Positions 10,029 through 19,235 of a stretch of DNA of 64,000 nucleotides are shown here, in pieces. This DNA is from Chloroflexus islandicus (GTDB lineage Bacteria; Chloroflexota; Chloroflexia; Chloroflexales; Chloroflexaceae), in contig NZ_LWQS01000030.1 in the NCBI RefSeq assembly GCF_001650695.1, positions 1 through 64,000 on the forward strand, written 5' to 3'. The position numbers and the translations under genes are program-made. Each line of letters starts with the position of its first letter. The first letter of the stretch is position 1. Below the pieces are notes generated by a model. The model was not told where the DNA came from and did no database searches. It saw only the letters and a list, made by a program, of their open reading frames with translations.

Positions 10029-10753
10029 AGCCGTTACTACCTGAGTTTACCTATCGTTCTTGCGTGCGATCGCTGTGCGATGCCTCAACGCTCGCCTCTC
10101 CACTCCCCTCTCCCGCGCCAGTGGGAGAGGGACTGGGGGTGAGGGCCAGCAGCCCGCGCAGCGGGCTTCGTAATCCTAGCCCGGCCCTTCAGGGCCGGGT
10201 ACCAGACAGATGTTCTGTCCGCCCCTGAACCCGCGCTAGTGGGGGTGAGGGCCAGCAGCCCGCGCAGCGGGCTTCGTACTCCTAGCCCGGCCCTTCAGGG
10301 CCGGGTGCCCGATCGGATGTTCTGGCCGCCCTTGAACCCAGCGGGGGAGGGTGTCAAACCTCCCCCAGCGGGTTGAGGGAGACAGAAATTTGGTTGCGTA
10401 CAACTGTTGCTCACTGTGCGATGCCTCAACGCTCGCCTCTCCACTCCCCTCTCCCGCGCCAGTGGGAGAGGGACTGGGGGTGAGGGCCAGCAGCCCGCGC
10501 AGCGGGCTTCGTAATCCTAGCCCGGCCCTTCAGGGCCGGGTACCAGACAGATGTTCTGTCCGCCCCTGAACCCGCGCTAGTGCGGGTGAGGGCCAGCAGC
10601 TCGCGCAGCGGGCTTCGTACCCCTAGCCCGGCCCTTCAGGGCCGGGTGCCCGATCGGATGTTCTGGCCGCCCTTGAACCCAACGGGGGCGGTTTTACTCC
10701 CTCCTCCAGCGGGGGAGGGCTGGGGTGGGGGCTAATACATGACCTTGCTATCC
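10029..10753. repeat. Repeat-filled gap with two copies of a 268-base composite repeat
   Basis: No gene is seen. Copies at 10073-10340 and 10414-10681 (offset 341) are nearly identical. Each contains a CTCTCCCGCG/GGGAGAGGG hairpin, two units of the AGCCCGCGCAGCGGGCTTCG plus GGCCCTTCAGGGCC hairpin module, and ends in the terminal sequence of the MITE-like family (TTCTGGCCGCCCTTGAACCC). The stretch 10360-10415 has the opposite terminus (GGGTTGAGGGAGACAGAAA), so at least the second copy is a full element with the hairpin module inserted. The region interrupts the glycan gene series and may act as a terminator. Confidence 0.8.
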
Positions 10754-11695
10754 TTAAAACCGCTCCGGCGCTACCGGTTGCTGTACCCGCCGTCCAATCG
10801 CTGCCCACAGCAGGCCGCCATCGCGCACAAATTGCTCGCCGGTGGGATGGTGACCGCCGCCGGCAGCTACCAAGAGGCTGCCAATCGTGACCTTGCCAAA
10901 AAAGATGATTTGCAATCCTATCCCTAACAGCAAGGCCGCAGCTTGGCCGTAGTGCTTGGCGAAGAAGCGCAGTTTGCTGAAGTATAGCTCAGCCTTCATG
11001 CGCGTGACCGCTTGTTTGCTGCTCTGGCCGCCGAAATGGATGATCGAGGATGAAGGCAGGTAGCAGATCTGCCAGCCGGCCCGCTTGATCCGGTAGCACC
11101 AGTCTACCTCCTCAGTATACATAAAGTAGGCTTCATCCAGCAAGCCGACTTGTTTCACGACCTCGCGCCGCAGGAGCATAGCCGCGCCATCGAGCCAGTC
11201 GGTTGCGTATGCTGTTGTGCCGTCTTTGGTTGGGTACCGCCGCCGCCACCGGATCTTTTTGCCGGTCAGTTCGGTCAGCAGGTTAGGGAACATTGCCCAT
11301 GACGGCTGCAACGAGCCATCAGCGTTGAGTAATTGCGGCCCAACGACGCCAACTTCGGGGTGCGCGTCGAGGAAGCGCACCAGCCGGGTGATCGATTCAG
11401 GTTGGGCAATGGTGTCGCTGTTGAGCAGGAAGACGTATCGCCCGCTGCTGGCCCGGATAGCTTGATTGTTGGCAGTGGCAAAACCGCGGTTGTCAGGGTT
11501 GGCAATGATGAAGACATCGGGAAAGGCCGCGGCCACCGCCGCGACGCTGCCGTCGCGCGAGCCGTTGTCAACCACCCAGACCTCGGTCTCGATGCCGGCG
11601 GTAGCCGCCGGTAGCGCCGCTAGACAATCGAGCAGGAGTTGGCGGGTGTTCCAGTTGACAATAATAATGCTTACATCAGGCGCGGGCCATGTCAT
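10754..11695 (-). CDS. Family 2 glycosyltransferase (rhamnosyltransferase-like)
   Basis: A 313-residue GT-A enzyme. The N-terminus has the GT2 beta strand and nucleotide-binding motif (VSIIIVNWNT, then WVVDNGSRDGS), the metal-binding region FLLNSDT, and the WbbL-like acceptor-side motif LLDEAYFMYTEEVDWCYRIKRAGW. A short hydrophobic segment near the C-terminus (LLLGIGLQIIFFGKV) suggests membrane association. I preferred the ATG at 11695, preceded by AAGGAAG seven bases upstream, over a TTG 24 bases earlier; it overlaps the previous gene by 20 bases. It probably adds a deoxyhexose or hexose from a nucleotide-sugar donor to a lipid-linked glycan; the sugar is not known. Confidence 0.8.
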   Translation of the reverse strand: MTWPAPDVSIIIVNWNTRQLLLDCLAALPAATAGIETEVWVVDNGSRDGSVAAVAAAFPDVFIIANPDNRGFATANNQAIRASSGRYVFLLNSDTIAQPESITRLVRFLDAHPEVGVVGPQLLNADGSLQPSWAMFPNLLTELTGKKIRWRRRYPTKDGTTAYATDWLDGAAMLLRREVVKQVGLLDEAYFMYTEEVDWCYRIKRAGWQICYLPSSSIIHFGGQSSKQAVTRMKAELYFSKLRFFAKHYGQAAALLLGIGLQIIFFGKVTIGSLLVAAGGGHHPTGEQFVRDGGLLWAAIGRRVQQPVAPERF

Positions 11696-12893
11696 AGCGG
11701 AGCTTCCTTGGTTGGGCAACTTCTTCCAGTACGTCGTTTAAGCGTGGCACAATCACGCGCCAGTCGTAGCGCGCGGCCACCGCGTGCCGTCCGGCTTCAC
11801 CGAGCCGGCGAGCGAGTGGCGGGTCGGTGAGCAAACGGCTGGTAGCGCGGGCAAAATCCATCGGTGTATCGGCCAACAGCAAGTGTTTGCCGTCAATCAG
11901 CTCTAGCCCTTCTGCCCCTTTGCTGGTGCTGACCACTGGCACCCCTAACGCGAGCGCTTCGAGGATCTTCAGCCGCGTACCGCCACCCTCTCGAATCGGC
12001 GTTACTTCCACCGCGTGGCGCGCAATCACGTCACGAATGTCGTCTACGTAGCCGGTATACTCAACCCCCGGCACGTCTGGCAGCGCTGCGCGTTGTTCAT
12101 CGGTGACTCTCCCGGTGATGCGGAAGCGTGCTTGCGGATGGCGGGCACGGATCAATGGCCAGATAGTGCGCAGGAAGTAATCGACGGCGTCGAAATTGGC
12201 GCTGTACGAGAGCGCACCGGGGTAGATCAGTGTATCGGGTTCGGGCCGGTAGCCGTAAGCGGCGCAAGCGGCGCTATCAACCCCGTTGGGAATGACCGTA
12301 ATCACCGGGGGAGGGGAACCAGCGATCTGGCGAGCAAGTTCCGCTTCCCGTTCGGAAACGGTAGTAACAGCCGCAAATGCCGGCAAGATTGTTGATATGT
12401 AGCGGCGATGCTGAGTAGCCGTCAGCAGGCTTCGCAACCGGCGTAAGCCGGATTGGTGGCGATAATCTTCGAGGATGGAAGCGAGCTCCAATTCCTCCAA
12501 TACCAGTGGCGTATCGCGCACGAGGCAGGCATACGCGGCGACATCAATCTGCATTGCAAGCACCACATCCGGTTTCCAGCGGGTGGCCGCCGCCACTACT
12601 GCTTCGGCAAAGGCGTTGCTCCAGCGCACCCGCACCGACGCCGGCTTCGAGCTGGTGATGCTGCCTAGCCGGTCGCTCAAGGTCAGTGGCCGATCGGGCC
12701 GCTCAAAGGCTTGCCACGTGCGGCAGAGCCGGCTGATCTCGCTGGCTTGCACCGCCGTAGCCGGCCCTTGGCTGAAGGCCAGCAGGTGTAGTTCGTGCCG
12801 GGCCGCTAAGCCGCGCAGAATCGCCATTGCTCGTAAGCGCGAGCCGTTGTCGTCGGGTTCAGGCCACCACGTTGAGAGGATGAGGATGCGCAT
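11676..12893 (-). CDS. Family 4 glycosyltransferase
   Basis: A 405-residue GT-B enzyme. The first half begins MRILILSTWWPEPDDNGSR with the Gly/Asn loop typical of GT4; the second half carries VIPNGVD, the donor-binding region REGGGTRLKILEALALGVPV and VSTSKGAEGL. These fit a retaining transferase that uses a nucleotide sugar at the inner face of the membrane. It lies between another GT4 and a GT2 gene, overlaps the latter and is 17 bases from the former, so it is part of the same transcript. Sugar specificity cannot be read from the sequence. Confidence 0.82.
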   Translation of the reverse strand: MRILILSTWWPEPDDNGSRLRAMAILRGLAARHELHLLAFSQGPATAVQASEISRLCRTWQAFERPDRPLTLSDRLGSITSSKPASVRVRWSNAFAEAVVAAATRWKPDVVLAMQIDVAAYACLVRDTPLVLEELELASILEDYRHQSGLRRLRSLLTATQHRRYISTILPAFAAVTTVSEREAELARQIAGSPPPVITVIPNGVDSAACAAYGYRPEPDTLIYPGALSYSANFDAVDYFLRTIWPLIRARHPQARFRITGRVTDEQRAALPDVPGVEYTGYVDDIRDVIARHAVEVTPIREGGGTRLKILEALALGVPVVSTSKGAEGLELIDGKHLLLADTPMDFARATSRLLTDPPLARRLGEAGRHAVAARYDWRVIVPRLNDVLEEVAQPRKLRYDMARA

Positions 12894-12910
12894 GGCGGTA
12901 GTCCTGTAGT

Positions 12911-14098
12911 CTAGTGTGATTCAATCGATGCCATCGTTTGTTTGTGTCGCTCAATCGCAGCGTAGTAGGCCGCGAGCGTCTGCTGTGCGGCCCGCTGCCA
13001 TGAAAATTGTTGCGCGCGCTGCCAACCTGCTTGCCGTAGCCGTTCGACTGCAATAGGGTCGCTCAGCACTGTTGTGAGATGACGGGCCAAGGCTTGTTCA
13101 TCTTCCGCGTCACCGATCAGACCGGCATCGCCTACGACTTCCGGGATAGCGCCGCGATCAGACGCAATCACTGGCGCACCGCAGATCATCGCTTCAAGGA
13201 TCGGGATCCCAAACCCCTCAAACCATGATGGAAACACAAACGCTGCTGCCATACTAAATAGCGCGATGAGATCATGCCGTGGCGGGCGCAAGAGCAGACG
13301 AGCATACCCCGCCGCTACCGCCTCGCGCACGGCCGGCCACGGTTCACGGCGAGCGAAAAAGACAATTTCATACCGCTGCCGCAGCGATTCCGGCAAGAGT
13401 GGCCATGCGCGTGCAAGTACTGCCGGGTTTTTTAACCCATCGGCCAGTACAAATGGGCGTGTCAGTCCATACCGTTCCCGCACTTCAGCTAAGACCTGCT
13501 CATCGGTAATCCGGCGGACATCGGGTGGGGGACCATGCGGAATAACGCTGATCGCATCGGCATCATACCGGCAATAACGTAGAATATCGCGTTTCGCATG
13601 CTGCGAAACGGTCAACAAGCCGTGCGATCGGCTCACTGCACGCCGTGTCATCAGATGAAGATACGTCATCATCGTGATTGAACGCGGGTCTTTGTTGTGA
13701 CCGGCAATAATCTCATGCCACGGCATGACGTTAATTGCATCGTGCAGGGTAATGATGGTGACAGCGTGACGCGGTCCAAACCCATAGTTGGCCGGAAAGT
13801 GAGCAACATCGATCTGGTCGGTAGCCATTGCGCGGCGTAGACCAACCATGTCATTCTCGATACTCGATAGGGCGTTGCGGTATGGCAAGGTACGGATCGT
13901 CACATTGGCCGGCAGATCGCTTAGCTCAAACGGCGCTTTGCGGTCGGCGTACAACACAAATTGCTCATTGCTGCCGGCAACAAACAGTGCCGGCAACAGA
14001 TGCTTGAGATAGGTGTGAATGCCGCCGACTAACCCATGCGAGAGGTAGCGGGCGTCAATTCCAATCCGTAAGGTTTGTTTGCGTGTTGGCTGCTCCAT
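12911..14098 (-). CDS. Family 4 glycosyltransferase
   Basis: A 395-residue GT-B protein. It begins with IGIDARYLSHGLVGGIHTYL, where the double Gly is the GT4 acceptor-side loop, followed by TLHDAINVMPWHE, VSQHAKRDILRYC and VIPHGPPPD. The donor-binding motif is SWFEGFGIPILEAMICGAPV with two glutamates (E-x7-E), then ASDRGAIPEVVGDAG. This resembles mannosyl- and other hexosyl-transferases of the GT4 family. It is separated from the upstream GT2 gene by about 106 bases that hold three copies of CCAATCCGT, and is followed closely by the next GT4 gene. Confidence 0.82.
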   Translation of the reverse strand: MEQPTRKQTLRIGIDARYLSHGLVGGIHTYLKHLLPALFVAGSNEQFVLYADRKAPFELSDLPANVTIRTLPYRNALSSIENDMVGLRRAMATDQIDVAHFPANYGFGPRHAVTIITLHDAINVMPWHEIIAGHNKDPRSITMMTYLHLMTRRAVSRSHGLLTVSQHAKRDILRYCRYDADAISVIPHGPPPDVRRITDEQVLAEVRERYGLTRPFVLADGLKNPAVLARAWPLLPESLRQRYEIVFFARREPWPAVREAVAAGYARLLLRPPRHDLIALFSMAAAFVFPSWFEGFGIPILEAMICGAPVIASDRGAIPEVVGDAGLIGDAEDEQALARHLTTVLSDPIAVERLRQAGWQRAQQFSWQRAAQQTLAAYYAAIERHKQTMASIESH

Positions 14099-14204
14099 AT
14101 CTACCGGCTTTCATTCACACCAATCCGTGTCTTACTTAGACCGTGCCAATCCGTCGCCCCCGCGCCAATCCGTGTCCTGTTCCCCGCCTCTCGGCCAACG
14201 ATAC

Positions 14205-15122
14205 CTATCTTCCCATTACTACACCCGGCGCCGGCCCAAACCGTCCCCGCCAGAAATCGAACCACCCCAACCCCATCCCGATCCGGCCTTTGCGTGTCCG
14301 CCACTTGGGACGCAGCCACAAACTGAGGTACGTACGCAGGTCTTGCAGAACGAGCGCATCGAGCCATGTGCGCCAGTTGGCCCGCGTGGCCCGCAAGAAG
14401 AGCAGCCGGTTGCGCGTCATATAGTAGGCGAGATATTCACGGTCAAAGCGGGCGTTGAGCGGGATCTTATGCCAGACCTTGGCTGCCGGGGTAAAGTAGC
14501 AAGAGTACCCGGCCCGCTTGGCCCGCACACACCATTCGGTCTCTTCAAAGTACATAAAGAAGCGTTCGTCGAGCAGGCCAACCTTCCCCAGCGCCGCCAC
14601 CCGGATCAACATCGCGCAGCCGGTGATGAAATCAACCACGCGGGCCGGATACTGGCCGTGATCCTCCGTTTCGCCGGCCATGCGGCAAATGCCGCGCCGC
14701 CAGTCGATGCTGCCACCTGCCGACCAGACCCGTTGGGGCGCATCGTGGTAGTAGATGATCGGCCCCACGGCGGCGATCGTAGGGTCAGCCTCGGCGGTGG
14801 CCACCAGCCGTTCGAGCAGATCTGGCGCTACTTCGGTATCGTTGTTGAGCAACAGTGCGTAGTCGTACCCCTGCGCTTGCGCGTAGCGTAAGCCAACGTT
14901 GTTGCCGGCGGCAAAGCCAAGGTTTGCCCCATTCTCGATCACGATCGCTTGGGGGAACGCACTGCGTACCTGCGCCGGGGTGCCATCGCGTGACCCATTA
15001 TCGACCACCACGACCTCGTACCGGGCAGATGGATACTCCAGCCGGTAGAGCGAAGCGAGGCAGGCCAAGGTGTCGGCGATGCCGTTGTAGGTCAGCACAA
15101 CAATGGCGATGCGCGGCTTCAT
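14205..15122 (-). CDS. Family 2 glycosyltransferase
   Basis: A 305-residue GT-A enzyme with IAIVVLTYNG, VVVVDNGSRDGT, the DxD-equivalent LLLNNDTEV, and LLDERFFMYFEETEWCVRAKRAGY in the catalytic C-terminal half, as in WbbL/rhamnosyltransferase relatives. The basic tail (RPKWRTRKGR) could bind the membrane surface. Its ATG shares a base with the stop of the upstream gene (TGATG), so translation is coupled. It is a paralogue in family, not a close copy, of the gene at 10754-11695. The role is one sugar-addition step in assembly of the local glycan. Confidence 0.8.
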   Translation of the reverse strand: MKPRIAIVVLTYNGIADTLACLASLYRLEYPSARYEVVVVDNGSRDGTPAQVRSAFPQAIVIENGANLGFAAGNNVGLRYAQAQGYDYALLLNNDTEVAPDLLERLVATAEADPTIAAVGPIIYYHDAPQRVWSAGGSIDWRRGICRMAGETEDHGQYPARVVDFITGCAMLIRVAALGKVGLLDERFFMYFEETEWCVRAKRAGYSCYFTPAAKVWHKIPLNARFDREYLAYYMTRNRLLFLRATRANWRTWLDALVLQDLRTYLSLWLRPKWRTRKGRIGMGLGWFDFWRGRFGPAPGVVMGR

Positions 15123-16444
15123 CAGACCCTTCCTCGCACGGCGCCGCGCCGCTCGATCAGCGCGGTGTAATGGCTCAACAACGTCTGCATTTCGTCGTCA
15201 ATCGATGGCGGTGGTTTGATACCATCTCGCAATCGCTCTAACAAGCCCTTTTCCGTCCGCAACCGCTGTAGTTGGCGGGCCAGATCGCGGCTATCGTTCG
15301 GCGTGAAGTGCAAACCATCAACGCCATCGCGCACCAGTTCGGCCATCCCGCCTAAGCGCGACGTAATCACCGGTCGTCCGGCGGCGTGCGCTTCCATAAT
15401 GCTGAGCGGACTGTTCTCGTACCAGATCGATGGCACGACCACCGCATCAACTCTACTTAAGACGGTTGGCAATTGGTCGTGACTAAACTTGCCCGCCAGA
15501 TGGATGTGCGGGTTATCGCCGATCAGCCGGCGCAGATAGCGGGTATACGCCGGGTGTTGCTCAGTATTGCCGAAGATGGCCAATTCAGCGGTCACATCAC
15601 TGTGGGGTAGGCTTTTCAGGGCCGTAATCAGCACATGCACGCCTTTATGCGGTGCGATTTGGCCAATATAGCCGAGCCGTAGGATCGATCCGGAGCGGAT
15701 AGGCAGGATATTGCGCAATCGTTCGCGAGCGATGCCGAGGCGTATCACTTGAATTTGCGGCAGTTGCGCGCCGAACAAGCCGGCTAAAAAATGCGATGGC
15801 GATATGATGAGATCAGCTTGCGCCAACGCTGCTCGCAATGTCTCACGCCGGGCCTGTTGCTCATCCCGGCCATCATTGCCGGCCAGCCTGATCCATGCCC
15901 TCCCGGCCCAGCCACCGCTGATCTGTTCCGGCAAGCGGTAACGGCGCCGGTCGAGTTGCAAACACCACGCGCACTCGGCAGGATCGTCCGGCGGTTGCCG
16001 GCAGAGCGAACCATCGCCGCGCAGCAGGGTGATACGCGGGCAGAGAAACCAGTAGTCGTGGAGCGTTACGACGGTAGGGATGCCCAGCGCATGCGCTGCC
16101 GTGATCGCGCCAGCGCCAATGAGATAGCCGCTGTGCAGGTGCATAACTTCCGGCTGCCAGACGCGCATCCGTTCGCGCAGCCACGCCTCGATCGCTGGGT
16201 TGGCATAGCTCCAGTTGGCTGGTGCATCGCGCAGACCAAGGTGTAAACGCCACACCGTAATCCCTTCGTAGCGATCAAGTTCAGCCTGCACCCCGAAGGG
16301 TTGGGTGGCCGCGAGCGTCTCGACACAGACCACTTCGGCCTCGTGACCACGCCGCAACAGCTCGTGCGCCAGCCGCATCGTGTACAGCTCAGCGCCGGCG
16401 CTATATTTGGGAGGGAAGTGATGAACCGCGAGCAACACGCGCAT
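15122..16444 (-). CDS. Family 4 glycosyltransferase
   Basis: A 440-residue GT-B enzyme. It starts MRVLLAVHHFPPKYSAGAE with the conserved glycine loop, has LHSGYLIGAGAI and TLHDYWFLCPR in the N-terminal domain, and LGYIGQIAPHKGVHVLI, then WYENSPLSIMEAHAAGRPVI and GLHFTPND in the C-terminal domain. A Cys-rich insert (CRQPPDDPAECAWC, about residues 163-176) lies between the two domains, as in several GT4 enzymes that have a small metal- or disulfide-bound loop. AGGAGGAAGG gives a strong ribosome binding site. The gene sits 12 bases downstream of the flippase gene. Confidence 0.82.
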   Translation of the reverse strand: MRVLLAVHHFPPKYSAGAELYTMRLAHELLRRGHEAEVVCVETLAATQPFGVQAELDRYEGITVWRLHLGLRDAPANWSYANPAIEAWLRERMRVWQPEVMHLHSGYLIGAGAITAAHALGIPTVVTLHDYWFLCPRITLLRGDGSLCRQPPDDPAECAWCLQLDRRRYRLPEQISGGWAGRAWIRLAGNDGRDEQQARRETLRAALAQADLIISPSHFLAGLFGAQLPQIQVIRLGIARERLRNILPIRSGSILRLGYIGQIAPHKGVHVLITALKSLPHSDVTAELAIFGNTEQHPAYTRYLRRLIGDNPHIHLAGKFSHDQLPTVLSRVDAVVVPSIWYENSPLSIMEAHAAGRPVITSRLGGMAELVRDGVDGLHFTPNDSRDLARQLQRLRTEKGLLERLRDGIKPPPSIDDEMQTLLSHYTALIERRGAVRGRV

Positions 16445-16456
16445 GATACCTTCCTC

Positions 16457-17902
16457 CTACCGGCGCGCCGCCAGTAAATTGCGCACAAAGGAAGCCTCTT
16501 CCCCACCGATCACCCGCAGCCCGATCAGTAACCCGCCATAGAGCGCACCGCCACCGGCAATAACGAGCAAAACCGGCCATTCGCGCGCCACATAGACCGC
16601 AACAGCCATCAATCCCACTGCAATCGCTGCCCGCCCGATCGGTTGCCAGCGCATGAGGCGTAGTTGGTCGCGTAACAGCCACACATATTGCACTGCCAAT
16701 ACCGCTTCGGTTAGCACCGTGATGATCGCTGCCGCCGGCGCGCCGTACCGTGGGGTAAAGATAAGATTCGCCGCGACATTGACAGCGCTGCTGACCATGA
16801 TAGAACGCGCTACCAATGCCTCACGGTCGGCAATCACAACCACATAACCGAGAAATTCGGTCAAGAACATCAGCGGCAATGTCCAGATGAGCAAAGCGAG
16901 TAAGGGCGCGCTGGCTGCATAAGCGTCGCCAAACAGCAGCTTCACGATCGGTTCGGCGAGAATAAAGCCGCCAGCGGTAATCGGCAACGCCACAATCAGT
17001 AAATAACTCAGAATACGTTCGTAAATGCGCGGGAGATTGCCCGGATCGAGCTTGGCCTGCCGTGACAGGGAAGGGTACAACGCCGTATTCAGCACATTCG
17101 AGAGCGTGACGAGCGCAAAAATAAGATTGTAGGCTGCGTTGTAGTAGCCGGTAGTAGTATCGCCAAAGCTGACATTGAGCACCACCGTATCAAACCGGTA
17201 CGACAGACCAAGCGTCAATCCGATCACGCCAAACGGGAAGGCAGCGCGCAACAAGCGTAACCATCGATCGCGTTGCCAACGTCCCGGACGGATGCCTAAC
17301 TGCCAGATCGCTCGCACGACTAAGGTGGTCATTGTGGCGACGCCGATCATCGTGGCGATGATCAGACCATAGTAGCCAAACCCGAGCCAAAGGGCCAAGC
17401 CGCCGAGGATCACGAAGATCAATTGGTTCACGACTTGCATGCCGGCAGTGAGATCGAGCCGTTCGTAGCCGGCTAATATCGCTTCGCTGCTGCCATGCAC
17501 GGCGTAGATGAGCAGCGTAATCCCGTTGAGGGCAATTGCGCCGATCATCAAAAGGGGCCGTTCGGTGACGATAGCGGCGCTTACGACCATGATCCCGGCG
17601 ATCAATGCCAGAATGAGGCGCAGGCCAAGCACATCGGCATAGAGATTGCGAATCCGCTCGAGATGATCCGGTTCGCTCCGTAACCGGGCCACTTCACGCA
17701 CCGTATAGGGCGCTAACCCGAGGTCGGCAATGAACAGAAAGACGCTGCCAAAGCCGATCACCGCGGCATATTGGCCGAAAGCCGTTGCCCCCAATTGGCG
17801 GACGATCAAGATCGAAAAGCCAAACGAGAGTACTTTGATCGCCAACTGGGCGATCATGCCAGCTACTGAATTGCGCAGTACGGTGCGGGCAAGTGTACTC
17901 AT
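16457..17902 (-). CDS. Polysaccharide flippase (Wzx/MOP superfamily)
   Basis: A 481-residue membrane protein with about fourteen hydrophobic segments. The N-terminus (RNSVAGMIAQLAIKVLSFGFSILIVRQLGATAFGQYA) is the conserved start of the polysaccharide_synt/Wzx family, and GSVFLFIADLGLAPYTVREVAR is its second conserved block. These proteins flip undecaprenyl-diphosphate-linked glycan units across the cytoplasmic membrane. Its place among GT genes and with the Wzy/ligase-type and Wzz-like proteins makes a Wzx/Wzy-dependent export route likely. Spacing to both neighbours is below 13 bases. Confidence 0.82.
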   Translation of the reverse strand: MSTLARTVLRNSVAGMIAQLAIKVLSFGFSILIVRQLGATAFGQYAAVIGFGSVFLFIADLGLAPYTVREVARLRSEPDHLERIRNLYADVLGLRLILALIAGIMVVSAAIVTERPLLMIGAIALNGITLLIYAVHGSSEAILAGYERLDLTAGMQVVNQLIFVILGGLALWLGFGYYGLIIATMIGVATMTTLVVRAIWQLGIRPGRWQRDRWLRLLRAAFPFGVIGLTLGLSYRFDTVVLNVSFGDTTTGYYNAAYNLIFALVTLSNVLNTALYPSLSRQAKLDPGNLPRIYERILSYLLIVALPITAGGFILAEPIVKLLFGDAYAASAPLLALLIWTLPLMFLTEFLGYVVVIADREALVARSIMVSSAVNVAANLIFTPRYGAPAAAIITVLTEAVLAVQYVWLLRDQLRLMRWQPIGRAAIAVGLMAVAVYVAREWPVLLVIAGGGALYGGLLIGLRVIGGEEASFVRNLLAARR

Positions 17903-17908
17903 GACAAT

Positions 17909-19009
17909 CTACCCTGCCATCATCAAGGACAACGTTGGTTTAGGCTCGGCCACCATCCGCTGCACTAATTCTTCCACCTTTGCCAACCACTGATCAATCG
18001 TAAACCGCTCTTCCATTAATTGGCGTCCGGCCTGCCCCATTGCTTCTGCGCGGTCTGGATTATCCCAAAGGGTGGCAATCGCCGCTGCCATCTGTTCGGC
18101 ATTGCCCGGTTCAACCAACAGCGCCGTTTTGCATTCAATCACATATTCGCTCAACCCCGGCCGGCGGGTGGCGATCACTGGTCGCCCCATCGCTTGCGCC
18201 GCTTGCACCGAGGTGCAGCCGGCGCTCCATTGGGTGCTGGCCTTGATCGGCACTACGACGATCCGGCTTGCTAGATAACAATCGCGTAACTGATCCGGCG
18301 GCACAAATGGTTGCAGGCTGATGTTGGCCGGCAGGGTCTCGTTTTCGTGTCCCGCTTTCCCGCTTACCCAGCTACTCCCGACCCGCAGGTGGCAAGGAAT
18401 GTGCGGTAGTTGGCGCATTGCTCGAATCAAGGTTGGGTAGTCGCGGTGCGAGAGACCAAGGCTCTGCACCACGCTGGCCGGCGGCGTAACCGGTCGTGGC
18501 CGGTAGAAATTGGTGTCCACCGGGGTATGCAAGGCGACCACTCGTTCTGCCGGCATTTTCAGGGCTTGTCGCATTCCGTCCGCTTCGGCTTGGCTAATTG
18601 CTGCTACCATATCCCAGCGCCATTGCAACCCCAACCCCTTGATCAAACGCAATTTATACGCCGACATACCATGGTGGAAGATGACCAGATGACGCACATT
18701 GCGGGGCAGTACGAGCGCCAATGGTATCCCCACCCGCTCGGAAAGACTAATCACCGCTTGGTATCGTTCGCGCTGCACCAGTTGCGCAACCTGCCGTGCC
18801 AACCGCAAATCCATCCGTAGCCATGACTCTAGCCGTTGTAGAATCGGGTTGGCGCGGACGATGCCGTAATCAATGTGCCGGCTACCAAAGCGGGTTGATA
18901 GTTCGAGGTAATCAACTCGCTGGTGTTTCCCATCGCGTACCGCTGCCGCAAGACCCGGCGCCGGCGGATTGGTTGCGATGATCAATGTACGTGGCAATTG
19001 ATCGTTCAT
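17909..19009 (-). CDS. Family 4 glycosyltransferase
   Basis: A 366-residue GT-B-like protein, shorter in its N-terminal half than the other GT4 enzymes here. Readable motifs are VISLSERVGIPLALVL, IFHHGMSAYK, the donor-domain AGCTSVQAAQAMGRPVI, ATRRPGLSEYV and LLVEPGNAEQMAAAI. The usual E-x7-E motif is replaced by a Ser/Ala/Gln version, so donor handling may differ from the neighbours. It is the first gene of the subcluster after a 226-base gap. The short leader has TAGGG before the start but no strong ribosome binding site. I rate it a GT4 by fold; specificity is unknown. Confidence 0.75.
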   Translation of the reverse strand: MNDQLPRTLIIATNPPAPGLAAAVRDGKHQRVDYLELSTRFGSRHIDYGIVRANPILQRLESWLRMDLRLARQVAQLVQRERYQAVISLSERVGIPLALVLPRNVRHLVIFHHGMSAYKLRLIKGLGLQWRWDMVAAISQAEADGMRQALKMPAERVVALHTPVDTNFYRPRPVTPPASVVQSLGLSHRDYPTLIRAMRQLPHIPCHLRVGSSWVSGKAGHENETLPANISLQPFVPPDQLRDCYLASRIVVVPIKASTQWSAGCTSVQAAQAMGRPVIATRRPGLSEYVIECKTALLVEPGNAEQMAAAIATLWDNPDRAEAMGQAGRQLMEERFTIDQWLAKVEELVQRMVAEPKPTLSLMMAG

Positions 19010-19127
19010 CGTTTATACCCTATCACTATTGGCTGACAGCCTGCTAAATGAACAGCAGTGACTAGATGACGCCATTGTCATATCGGTTCAGCCTGCACAC
19101 CTCCTTCTCTAAAGCATGGATGTGGAC

Positions 19128-19148
19128 TGCGGCAGTTCCATTGCCGCA
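19128..19148. repeat. Small palindromic repeat (TGCGGCA hairpin)
   Basis: TGCGGCA and TGCCGCA flank a seven-base loop. It is a diverged copy of the GAGTGCGGCAGT palindrome found at 20421, 51411, 53384 and 53471, always outside genes. Confidence 0.55.
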
Positions 19149-19235
19149 ATCTCTAGGATGGTACGGCCAGCCATCGCTACTCAGGACGGACGCCTGATCT
19201 TTGCGCGTTAGCAGCCAAGAGCGCAAAGCGCTTCG

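Noticed and set aside
14099-14204. Three copies of CCAATCCGT in a short gap
   Set aside because: Spacing is irregular (25 and 21 bases) and the copies are short. No regulatory meaning can be assigned.
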